DNA of 5,792 bases from Bacteroidaceae bacterium (GTDB taxonomy: Bacteria > Bacteroidota > Bacteroidia > Bacteroidales > Bacteroidaceae). Shown here piece by piece: positions 1 through 5,792 of this stretch. The translations under genes and the position numbers were made by a program. The notes below the pieces were generated by a model that saw only the letters and a program-made list of their open reading frames with translations, searched no databases and was not told the DNA's origin. Numbering within the stretch: the stretch's first letter is position 1; each line of letters opens with the position of its first letter. The stretch is taken from assembly GCA_017557475.1 (NCBI GenBank), contig JAFYYO010000423.1:1-5792 (forward strand), read 5' to 3'.

Positions 1-989
1 CCCAAAAGACAGAGCAGGCAGGTAAATCCAATGCTACTGACCGTGCATCGCTTATGTTTCCCACTACGGCAGCCATGCCCGACGATGTGGTATGGAAGCG
101 TGACATCTACCGCCAACTTGACTTGACGAAGGACAAGAACGCTCCGATGTACTATCCCGTGGAGCCTATGGGCAGACAGGTGAACCTCTTCACCTACCTC
201 TTCCGCTTGATTCTCACGGGTCGCATCAATGCCTATACCTATAAGTTGGACGGCAACGAGTCGTTCGACGAGAAGGACAAGCTCCCTGTGAAGGACTTGC
301 TGGAACGCTACGGCATCTACTATGAGGAGAACAATGGCAGGATGACCGTTGCCGACAGCGACGTGCCCAGTGCCGAAGTAATACGCTACTACCTCAAAGA
401 GAGCATTTATATGGACCAGCGCACAGGCACCTTCTCGACCAAGGTGACCGCCCTCTGCCCCGTCCTGATGCGAGGTGCCGACGAATTCAGCAGCGACGCA
501 ACGCCCTATCCCCTCTTCTGGGTGAAGTACGATGACATCGCTCCCTGGCTCGCCAAACTGCCTATGATGCCCAGCGACCTGAACAACGTCACCAATATGA
601 CTGCGGATGATTACTTCGCCATGAACCGCTACGATGGCAAGATCTACAAGACCAACAACATGCAGGGCAAGATGCTCAGCAACTACTGCGAGACCGACAG
701 CGACATGGTGGTTGAGCAGAAGCGCATCGAGAAGCAGATAAGCGACTTCGAGGAAAACGTCTGGGGCGACGGCTTCCTTGCCGACACGACCAAGAAGGAC
801 AGCCTCGATGCTGAGATGGACGCTAAGGAAGAGAAGGGTGCGAAAGGCGCATTATTCGGTCGCAAGAACGCTAATGCAAGAAGCACTTCAAGTTCTCCAA
901 AGAACAACGACAGCGCAACCAGAAAGGAAAGAACAAGCGCACCGGCCGACGCCTCTCCCCGCGTCAGTGCACGCCGCCAAAGAAGATAA
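1..989 (+). CDS. gldN: Type IX secretion system ring subunit GldN/PorN (5' end outside window)
   Basis: C-terminal 328 codons of a GldN/PorN protein; the frame is open to the left edge, with its first full codon at position 3. GldN and the lipoprotein GldK form the periplasmic ring under the outer membrane that works with the GldL/GldM motor in type IX secretion. The family signature is clear. Counting from the Met at position 54, there is WKRDIYRQLDLTKDKNAP (14-31), YYPVEP (33-38), then an NLFTYLFRLILTGRINAY segment and a later YGIYYEE. That Met is unlikely to be the start: the residues before it (RASL) continue the conserved domain, and family members have a signal peptide, which is not visible here. 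From about residue 245 the protein becomes a charged Ser/Lys/Arg-rich tail ending in SARRQRR. In known T9SS clusters the order is porP-K-L-M-N, so the partner genes probably lie just outside to the left. The terminator 28 bases after the stop fits a last gene of an operon. Confidence 0.93.
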   Translation, partial: QKTEQAGKSNATDRASLMFPTTAAMPDDVVWKRDIYRQLDLTKDKNAPMYYPVEPMGRQVNLFTYLFRLILTGRINAYTYKLDGNESFDEKDKLPVKDLLERYGIYYEENNGRMTVADSDVPSAEVIRYYLKESIYMDQRTGTFSTKVTALCPVLMRGADEFSSDATPYPLFWVKYDDIAPWLAKLPMMPSDLNNVTNMTADDYFAMNRYDGKIYKTNNMQGKMLSNYCETDSDMVVEQKRIEKQISDFEENVWGDGFLADTTKKDSLDAEMDAKEEKGAKGALFGRKNANARSTSSSPKNNDSATRKERTSAPADASPRVSARRQRR

Positions 990-1017
990 AGGAAGCTTCA
1001 AGCATAACTCTATACCC

Positions 1018-1050
1018 ACTCCCGTTCAGAACCTCTGGACGGGAGTTTTT
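1018..1050 (+). terminator. Intrinsic terminator of gldN
   Basis: A 13-bp stem (1018-1030 with 1034-1046, including one G-U pair), a 3-base loop and a run of T at 1046-1050. It lies 28 bases after the gldN stop codon. There is no T-run on the opposite strand, so it should act on rightward transcripts only. Confidence 0.9.
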
Positions 1051-1100
1051 GTATCTGCCTCATTCTGCCCTATCCTCGGATATATACACGCCTCACTATC

Positions 1101-1202
1101 AAACGTTACACGTTATGATTGCAAACATTACACGTTATGATGGCGAACATTACACGTTATGTTGTCAAACTAGGCGTGGCTAATTGGCGAACTAGCCCTG
1201 CC
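1101..1202 (+). repeat. 22-bp tandem repeat array, left copy
   Basis: Units start at 1101, 1123, 1145, 1167 and 1189, exactly 22 bases apart; the last is cut to 14 bases (GAACTAGCCCTGCC). Units 1-3 share the core ATTACACGTTATG (unit 1 has G for the first A); units 1 and 2 match at 20 of 22 positions and units 2 and 3 at 19 of 22. Unit 4 has a different core, TAGGCGTGGCTAA, but keeps the frame ends (AAAC at the start, TTGGC at the end). Bases 1079-1100 may be a decayed further unit, with ACACG in the same register. Each unit junction is the centre of an imperfect palindrome, such as CTAATTGGCGAACTAG at 1180-1195. There are no unique spacers, so this is not a CRISPR. The unit-4 type recurs in the right-hand array on the minus strand. 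Function unknown. Confidence 0.85.
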
Positions 1203-1220
1203 GTGTCTTCAGAAAAGGCT

Positions 1221-1260
1221 AAAAAAAAGCTTGCTCACACTCGTTAGAGCATGAGCAAGC
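1221..1260 (-). terminator. Intrinsic terminator of the InlB-repeat protein gene
   Basis: Read on the minus strand, 1260-1252 (GCTTGCTCA) pairs perfectly with 1237-1229. The inner part can extend the stem with two G-U pairs and three more pairs around a TAAC loop. Eight T follow (1228-1221). It lies about 90 bases beyond the stop codon at 1352. Confidence 0.9.
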
Positions 1261-1282
1261 GACAAACTAAATACTATCACAT

Positions 1283-1359
1283 CCAGTGTCTGAGCACTAT
1301 TGAAACCAGGCTACGCCTAAGCGTTAGCAAGGTTTCGCCAGCGCCTGAACACTAGTGAA
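1283..1359. repeat. Imperfect 22-base direct repeat flanking the stem-loop
   Basis: Bases 1283-1304 and 1338-1359 align without gaps at 18 of 22 positions (CCAG-GTCTGAG-CACTA against CCAG-CGCCTGAA-CACTA, both ending TGAA). The second copy includes the stop codon and the last codons of the repeat-protein gene; the first is 55 bases further out. This could be a small local duplication or chance. Confidence 0.4.
1302..1336. other. Stem-loop in the 3' untranslated region
   Basis: GAAACC (1302-1307) pairs with GGTTTC (1331-1336). Inside, GCTACGC and GCGTTAGC pair around a CTAA loop with one bulged base. There is no T-run, so it is not itself a standard terminator. It lies between the stop codon of the repeat protein and its terminator, and may stabilise or process the mRNA 3' end (inference). 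Confidence 0.5.
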
Positions 1360-3361
1360 GAACTTTCTTCCCTCCGATGATGTAGATGCCCTTGCCAGCC
1401 TTGCTGACACGACGACCCTGAAGGTCGAAGATGGCATTCTCGTCAGCATTCTGCTTGAGACCAGTGATGCCATCGGATGTGTCGTGAATTGCGAAGCGAA
1501 CAATCGCACCAGCTACCACCTGATCTGTAGGCAGCTGCAGGTATGCAGACTGTGAAGGCATATCGAAGTCCGTAGTCTGAGGCTCGAAGCCATTCACTTC
1601 CGCATTGAAGACATAGTCTGTGAGCGCAGCATCCTGGACAGTTATTGTTGCAGCCTGCACAACTCCGACGAGCATATTGCCCTGGAGAGCCGGCGTCTCT
1701 GCATCAACATAGGGGATCTTATAGGTCGTTCCAACCTCGCCAATAAGCATCACACCTGTTCCTGCAGGAACGACTTGAACCTCCTCGAGAACAGCGTAAT
1801 TGATAGGCGCAACGTAACTGGTCACGATATAAGCCTTGAGATCGCTATTGGTAAAGTCAAGAGTCTTGGCACAGCTGAAAGGAATGTACTGCTGCGTAAG
1901 AGTGATGAACTCGACAACAGCCACAAATGTGCCAGTCACGGTGACATCTTCATCAGGCATCGTTGCAGGGATTTCGCTCCAGCCAGAGAAGGTGTAGCCA
2001 TCCTTCGTGGGCTCCTCGAGCGGAGTGATCTCTGTGCCGAACTCGTAAGTAAACCTCTGGTATTCCTCGCCGTCAACGATATAAATGAGATCATGCACAT
2101 TGACTGAGAATGAGCCAGTCACAGTTACGTCGTTTGCAGGCATAGTACTGGGAATCTCGCTCCAGCCAGAGAAGGTGTAACCTTCCAACGTGGGCTCGGC
2201 AAGCGGAGTTACTTCTGCACCATACTGATAAGTAGTCCTCTGGTACTCTTCGCCGTCGATGACATAGATGATGTCGTAGCTGTTGATGGAGAATGAGCCA
2301 GTAACGGTAACATCATTTGCAGGCATTGTGGCAGGAACTTCACTCCAACCGGAGAAAGTATAGCCTTCCTTCGTGGGATCGGCAAGAGGCGTAACCGCTG
2401 CACCGTACTGATAAGTAGTCCTCTGATACTCTTCGCCGTCAACGACATAAATGACGTCGTAGCTATTGATGGCAAATGAACCAGTAACGGTAACGTCGTT
2501 TGCAGGCATCGTTGCGGGAATCTCGCTCCAGCCAGAGAAGGTGTAACCTTCTTTCGTAGGCTCGGCAAGCAGAGTTACCTCTGCGCCGTACTCATAAGTG
2601 AACCTATTGTACTCTTCGCCGTCAACAACGTAGATGACGTCGTAGCTGTTGATTGTCCACTGAGCCACACAAGTCGTCTCGCCTTCGGGCATTGTTGCAG
2701 GAATAGGAGGATTCCAGCCAGCGAAAGTATAACCTTCCTTTGTCGGGTTTGCAGGAGCCACGACTGAGGTGCCAATACCCTGAGTGATGGAAGGAATTAC
2801 AGCAGGTTCGCCGCCAGCGGTATCGAAGTTGATGATTCCAGTAGGTGCAGGTTCAATCGTCCACGTCATCTTCCTGTCGATGCCATACGAGTGAATCTTT
2901 TCATCAGGCTGGACAAGCACAATGTTCTTGACGTAAACATCGTAGTCGCCAGGTTGTACGGTTTGAGCGATGTCCACAGTAACGACAGCAACAACGCCAT
3001 CAGTTCCAGTAAGGGCATAGCCCACTTCGCCTTGACAAGCAAAAGTAATGACATTACCTTCACCATTCATGGTCTGAGTAAGTTGTGCATTGTAACCTTC
3101 AGGATAACGATTATCAATACCAACAGGGAGGGATACACTGTTGAAAGTAACGCCCTGAGGAAGTTCGAGAGTACACTGCCATGTCGCAATAGCGCTACGG
3201 TTCTTCATAATCAGGAGTATCTCTGCCGAGCTTCCTACCTGACCAGGAGCCTCTGCATACGGATAGATATGGTATGCCTCGGCCATTGTGTTCTCTGTTT
3301 CTGCTGCCATGCTACACAGGCTCAGCATAAGCAAAGTGATCAAAGAGAAAAGTTTCTTCAT
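1352..3361 (-). CDS. Secreted InlB-type repeat protein with T9SS-like C-terminal tail
   Basis: 669 residues, probably exported to the cell surface or outside; precise role unknown. Residues 1-20 are a signal peptide (MKKLF, then a hydrophobic stretch, cleavage near SMA-A). Cys16 follows LSL, a poor lipobox, so I favour signal peptidase I. Residues 27-170 look like a beta-sandwich resembling cohesin-type modules (ILLIMKNRSAIATWQC, LELPQGVTF). Residues 176-236 are a diverged, and 237-480 four close, 61-residue InlB B/Listeria-Bacteroides repeats with the hallmark PTKEGYTFSGW. Residues 481-630 form another probable beta domain (VPAGTGVML). The tail 631-669 has GITGL, FDLQGRRV and KGIYIIGGKKV, like type A T9SS sorting domains or the related Prevotella tail. 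Its own promoter and terminator make it a single-gene transcript. InlB repeats are known in adhesins and other surface proteins, so adhesion is a possibility only. The leader AACTTTTAAACA before ATG has no clear Shine-Dalgarno site, as is usual in this phylum. Confidence 0.9.
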   Translation of the reverse strand: MKKLFSLITLLMLSLCSMAAETENTMAEAYHIYPYAEAPGQVGSSAEILLIMKNRSAIATWQCTLELPQGVTFNSVSLPVGIDNRYPEGYNAQLTQTMNGEGNVITFACQGEVGYALTGTDGVVAVVTVDIAQTVQPGDYDVYVKNIVLVQPDEKIHSYGIDRKMTWTIEPAPTGIINFDTAGGEPAVIPSITQGIGTSVVAPANPTKEGYTFAGWNPPIPATMPEGETTCVAQWTINSYDVIYVVDGEEYNRFTYEYGAEVTLLAEPTKEGYTFSGWSEIPATMPANDVTVTGSFAINSYDVIYVVDGEEYQRTTYQYGAAVTPLADPTKEGYTFSGWSEVPATMPANDVTVTGSFSINSYDIIYVIDGEEYQRTTYQYGAEVTPLAEPTLEGYTFSGWSEIPSTMPANDVTVTGSFSVNVHDLIYIVDGEEYQRFTYEFGTEITPLEEPTKDGYTFSGWSEIPATMPDEDVTVTGTFVAVVEFITLTQQYIPFSCAKTLDFTNSDLKAYIVTSYVAPINYAVLEEVQVVPAGTGVMLIGEVGTTYKIPYVDAETPALQGNMLVGVVQAATITVQDAALTDYVFNAEVNGFEPQTTDFDMPSQSAYLQLPTDQVVAGAIVRFAIHDTSDGITGLKQNADENAIFDLQGRRVSKAGKGIYIIGGKKVLH
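1922..2653 (-). repeat. Four in-frame 183-bp repeats encoding InlB-type modules
   Basis: Copies lie at 2653-2471, 2470-2288, 2287-2105 and 2104-1922, each exactly 61 codons with no linker. A diverged fifth copy of the same length precedes them at 2836-2654. The middle two copies differ at 7 of 61 residues but at about 34 of 183 bases by my hand count, many of them silent. The duplication is therefore not recent, and the protein sequence appears to be held by selection. Confidence 0.92.
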
Positions 3362-3398
3362 TGTTTAAAAGTTTTTTCGTTAATGGGATTATTGGGCA

Positions 3399-3430
3399 CA
3401 AAGTTATGAACAATTATCTAAATCGCCAAA
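3399..3430 (-). promoter_or_regulatory. Bacteroidetes-type promoter of the InlB-repeat protein gene
   Basis: On the minus strand TTTG (3430-3427) is followed by exactly 20 bases and then TAACTTTG (3406-3399). This matches the known Bacteroidetes consensus (-33 TTTG, about 20 bases, -7 TAnnTTTG). The start of transcription should fall near 3392, giving a leader of about 30 bases before the ATG at 3361. Confidence 0.85.
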
Positions 3431-3496
3431 CTATTTACAGAGTTTTTTCCGAAATGGCATGATAATGACTTTCAAATTATCATTAATAAGGAACAG

Positions 3497-3531
3497 AAAA
3501 AGCCGCCTCATCCTTTCGGACGAGACGGCTT
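3497..3531 (-). terminator. Intrinsic terminator of the groESL operon
   Basis: On the minus strand a 14-bp stem (3531-3518 with 3513-3500, two G-U pairs) closes on a GAAA tetraloop and is followed by T (3501-3497). It starts about 50 bases after the groEL stop codon and ends well before the -33 box of the next gene, so it should insulate that gene from groESL transcription. Confidence 0.93.
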
Positions 3532-3543
3532 GATTGTTATGTA

Positions 3544-3574
3544 CCCTCCTCCTTGGGGGAGGGATGGGGAGGGG
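3544..3574. repeat. C-rich/G-rich hairpin element with quadruplex potential
   Basis: CCCTCCTC (3544-3551) can pair with GGGGAGGG (3556-3563, one G-U pair) around a CTTG loop. The plus strand from 3555 to 3574 has four G-runs of 5, 3, 4 and 4 separated by only 1-2 bases, a strong quadruplex pattern. It sits 6 bases beyond the groEL stop codon, before the terminator. From memory, similar CCCTCCCC/GGGGAGGG sequences occur between genes in Bacteroidetes, so this may be one copy of a dispersed element; this window contains only one. Confidence 0.6.
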
Positions 3575-3579
3575 ACTGT

Positions 3580-5223
<1,644 letters not shown>

Positions 5224-5227
5224 TTAA

Positions 5228-5241
5228 GTTATTACAATAAC
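5228..5241. promoter_or_regulatory. Small palindrome in the groES-groEL spacer
   Basis: GTTATT and AATAAC are perfect inverted arms separated by two bases, within the 39-base spacer. It could form a short hairpin between the two cistrons, for example affecting differential mRNA stability. The short A/T-rich stem may equally be chance. Confidence 0.3.
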
Positions 5242-5250
5242 GCGTATGAA

Positions 5251-5523
5251 TTATGAGAGAATCGCTACGACGTCGCTCTGACGCATGATGAGGTACTTCT
5301 TCCCTTCCAGTTCAATCTCCGTACCAGCGTACTTGCCATAGAGGACTTCGTCGCCTGTCTTGAGGACCATTTCCTCGTCCTTCGTGCCATTACCAACGGC
5401 AACAATGGTGCCCTTCAAGGGCTTTTCCTTTGCGGTATCGGGGATGATGATGCCGCCTACTGTCTTTGTCTCTGCAGGAGCGGGCTCAATGAGCACGCGG
5501 TCTGCCAATGGTTTTACGTTCAT
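5251..5523 (-). CDS. groES: Co-chaperonin GroES (10 kDa, Hsp10)
   Basis: Complete 90-residue GroES, the heptameric lid of the GroEL chamber. The N-terminus has the family motif [11 protein letters not shown] (4-14). The GroEL-binding mobile loop is at about 16-33 with the hydrophobic GGIIIP contact (23-28). Later, VAVGNG (41-46), [16 protein letters not shown] and the C-terminal [12 protein letters not shown] match the beta-barrel core. It is the first gene of a groES-groEL operon. The leader is A/T-rich without a Shine-Dalgarno site, and the ATG at 5523 is the only start that gives the normal N-terminus. I could not find a full TTTG-N20-TAnnTTTG promoter upstream. Two inverted repeats in that region are candidates for control. 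Confidence 0.98.
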   Translation of the reverse strand: MNVKPLADRVLIEPAPAETKTVGGIIIPDTAKEKPLKGTIVAVGNGTKDEEMVLKTGDEVLYGKYAGTEIELEGKKYLIMRQSDVVAILS

Positions 5524-5531
5524 TGTCTTAT

Positions 5532-5547
5532 TTAGTTAATTAGTTAA
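5532..5547. repeat. Perfect tandem 8-bp repeat in the groES leader
   Basis: TTAGTTAA occurs twice in direct succession, ending 8 bases before the groES start codon. It keeps the ribosome-binding region A/T-rich and probably unstructured, as is favourable for Bacteroidetes translation starts. Slippage here would change the leader length by 8 bases. Confidence 0.5.
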
Positions 5548-5570
5548 ACATTCCACATTTCTATATACAA

Positions 5571-5600
5571 AGTGCGTGCCAAACTGAACTGACACGCACT
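5571..5600. promoter_or_regulatory. Inverted repeat upstream of groES, candidate operator
   Basis: AGTGCGTGCC (5571-5580) and GACACGCACT (5591-5600) are inverted arms matching at 9 of 10 positions around a 10-base spacer. The centre is about 60 bases before the groES start, overlapping a weak -7-like CTTTG at 5572-5568. The geometry resembles the HrcA operator CIRCE, but the arm sequence is not CIRCE (TTAGCACTC), so a different regulator or an RNA hairpin is more likely. Confidence 0.5.
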
Positions 5601-5606
5601 ATTTTC

Positions 5607-5620
5607 TGTCACGACTGACA
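5607..5620. promoter_or_regulatory. Second small inverted repeat upstream of groES
   Basis: TGTCA (5607-5611) and TGACA (5616-5620) are perfect inverted arms with a 4-base centre, six bases beyond the larger inverted repeat. TGTCA also occurs in the arm of the neighbouring repeat on the minus strand. It could be a second regulator half-site pair. The arms are short, so this is tentative. Confidence 0.35.
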
Positions 5621-5656
5621 TAATTTCATAGAAGAATTGGCTCTTGTCAAGAACCA

Positions 5657-5736
5657 GGCAGGGCTAGTTGGCCAACTAGGCACGTCTAGTTTGCAAATTA
5701 GCCACGTCTAGTTGGGCAACTAGACACGCCTAGTTT
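5657..5736 (-). repeat. 22-bp tandem repeat array, right copy
   Basis: Read on the minus strand, units start at 5736, 5714, 5692 and 5670, exactly 22 bases apart, and the last stops after CAACTAGCCCTGCC. The consensus core is AACTAGrCGTGnCTArTT followed by a GC-containing junction and the next AAC. Each junction is a palindrome; the one at 5664-5679, CTAGTTGGCCAACTAG, is perfect over 16 bases. Both the unit and the terminal segment match the left array (units 4 and 5). The array lies between groES and a possible minus-strand gene at the right edge. Function unknown. Confidence 0.87.
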
Positions 5737-5742
5737 GCGAAC

Positions 5743-5792
5743 TTAACTGCGTGCGTTTTTCCTCTTCCTGTAGATGCTGATTCCGAGCAACG
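5743..5792 (-). CDS. Possible C-terminal end of a membrane-associated protein (partial)
   Basis: The minus-strand frame entering from the right edge reads LLGISIYRKRKNARS and ends in TAA at 5745-5743. A hydrophobic end followed by a cluster of Arg/Lys is typical of the cytoplasmic end of a transmembrane helix. The stop falls just before the 22-bp repeat array. Fifteen residues cannot identify the gene, and the other two minus-strand frames also stay open until stops further in. This is a plausible reading only. Confidence 0.35.
   Translation of the reverse strand, partial: LLGISIYRKRKNARS

Larger units (their letters stand above)
990..1351. other. Convergent intergenic region, no gene seen
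   Basis: 362 bases between two genes that point at each other. It holds the gldN terminator, a 22-bp tandem repeat array, the terminator of the minus-strand repeat protein and an extra stem-loop, each listed separately. A short open frame starting at 1115 (22 codons) lies wholly inside the repeat array. I do not regard it as a gene, because the repeat period is not a multiple of three and no leader is apparent. Positions 1051-1078 show nothing I can name. Confidence 0.7.

Noticed and set aside
778..1140. Open frame overlapping the gldN end and running through the terminator
   Set aside because: It crosses the gldN terminator stem and enters the 22-bp repeats. The gldN frame itself ends just before the terminator, as expected.
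1101..1202. CRISPR array
   Set aside because: Units are contiguous at 22 bases with no unique spacers, and no cas genes are visible.
2209..2775. Repeat-like minus-strand frames inside the InlB-repeat region
   Set aside because: They are out-of-frame readings of the 183-bp repeats, which stay open because the repeat length is a multiple of three.
3303..3361. Lipoprotein signal (LSLC) on the repeat protein
   Set aside because: A Leu immediately before the Cys is a poor lipobox, and an ordinary signal peptidase I site (SMA-A) follows directly.
2891..3409. Plus-strand open frame of 172 codons over the start of the repeat-protein gene
   Set aside because: It is antisense to a gene with a signal peptide, promoter and domain structure, and its product has no family resemblance.
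5571..5600. CIRCE element of HrcA
   Set aside because: Spacing is similar but the arms AGTGCGTG/CACGCACT do not match TTAGCACTC/GAGTGCTAA.
5620..5650. TTGACA on the minus strand as a sigma-70 -35 box for groES
   Set aside because: The nearest TATGAA lies only 14 bases downstream, and Bacteroidetes housekeeping sigma does not use this consensus.
5725..5760. Plus-strand terminator (CACGC...GCGTG followed by T-run)
   Set aside because: The stem is short with a long, partly unpaired loop, and no plus-strand gene precedes it. The pairing arises partly from the repeat array.

Overview
The window reads as chromosome of a Bacteroidales bacterium, most likely Prevotellaceae. The evidence is a GroEL very close to those I remember from Prevotella, a Bacteroidetes-only type IX secretion (T9SS) ring protein, a secreted beta-repeat protein with the C-terminal tail typical of this group, A/T-rich leaders without clear Shine-Dalgarno sites, and a textbook Bacteroidetes promoter (-33 TTTG, -7 TAnnTTTG). 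Genus-level placement is inference from memory of protein sequences, not from a search.

Layout. Positions 1-989 (+) hold the 3' part of gldN/porN, a T9SS ring-complex subunit, closed by a strong intrinsic terminator (1018-1050). The gap 990-1351 lies between convergent genes. It carries that terminator, an array of 22-bp repeats (1101-1202, possibly from 1079), a minus-strand terminator (1260-1221) and a further stem-loop. Positions 3361-1352 (-) encode a 669-residue secreted protein: signal peptide, probable cohesin-like beta-sandwich, one diverged plus four close 61-residue InlB-type repeats, a C-terminal beta domain and a T9SS-like sorting tail. Its promoter lies at 3430-3399. Next come the groEL terminator (3531-3497), a G-rich/C-rich hairpin element with quadruplex potential (3544-3574), groEL (5211-3580, -) and groES (5523-5251, -), which form a groESL operon. 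Upstream of groES are two inverted repeats, then a second 22-bp repeat array (5736-5657, read on the minus strand). The last bases may be the end of another minus-strand gene with a hydrophobic, basic C-terminus.

Functionally there are two themes. GldN is part of the machine that moves CTD-tagged proteins across the outer membrane, and the adjacent repeat protein looks like a substrate of that machine. GroES and GroEL form the cytosolic chaperonin. The least explained signal is the 22-bp repeat family. Two arrays about 4.5 kb apart, in opposite orientation, share the same unit length and the same terminal segment (AACTAGCCCTGCC). Each follows the end of a gene in that gene's orientation; for the right array this gene is only tentative. 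I saw no defence system, CRISPR, tRNA, rRNA or insertion sequence.
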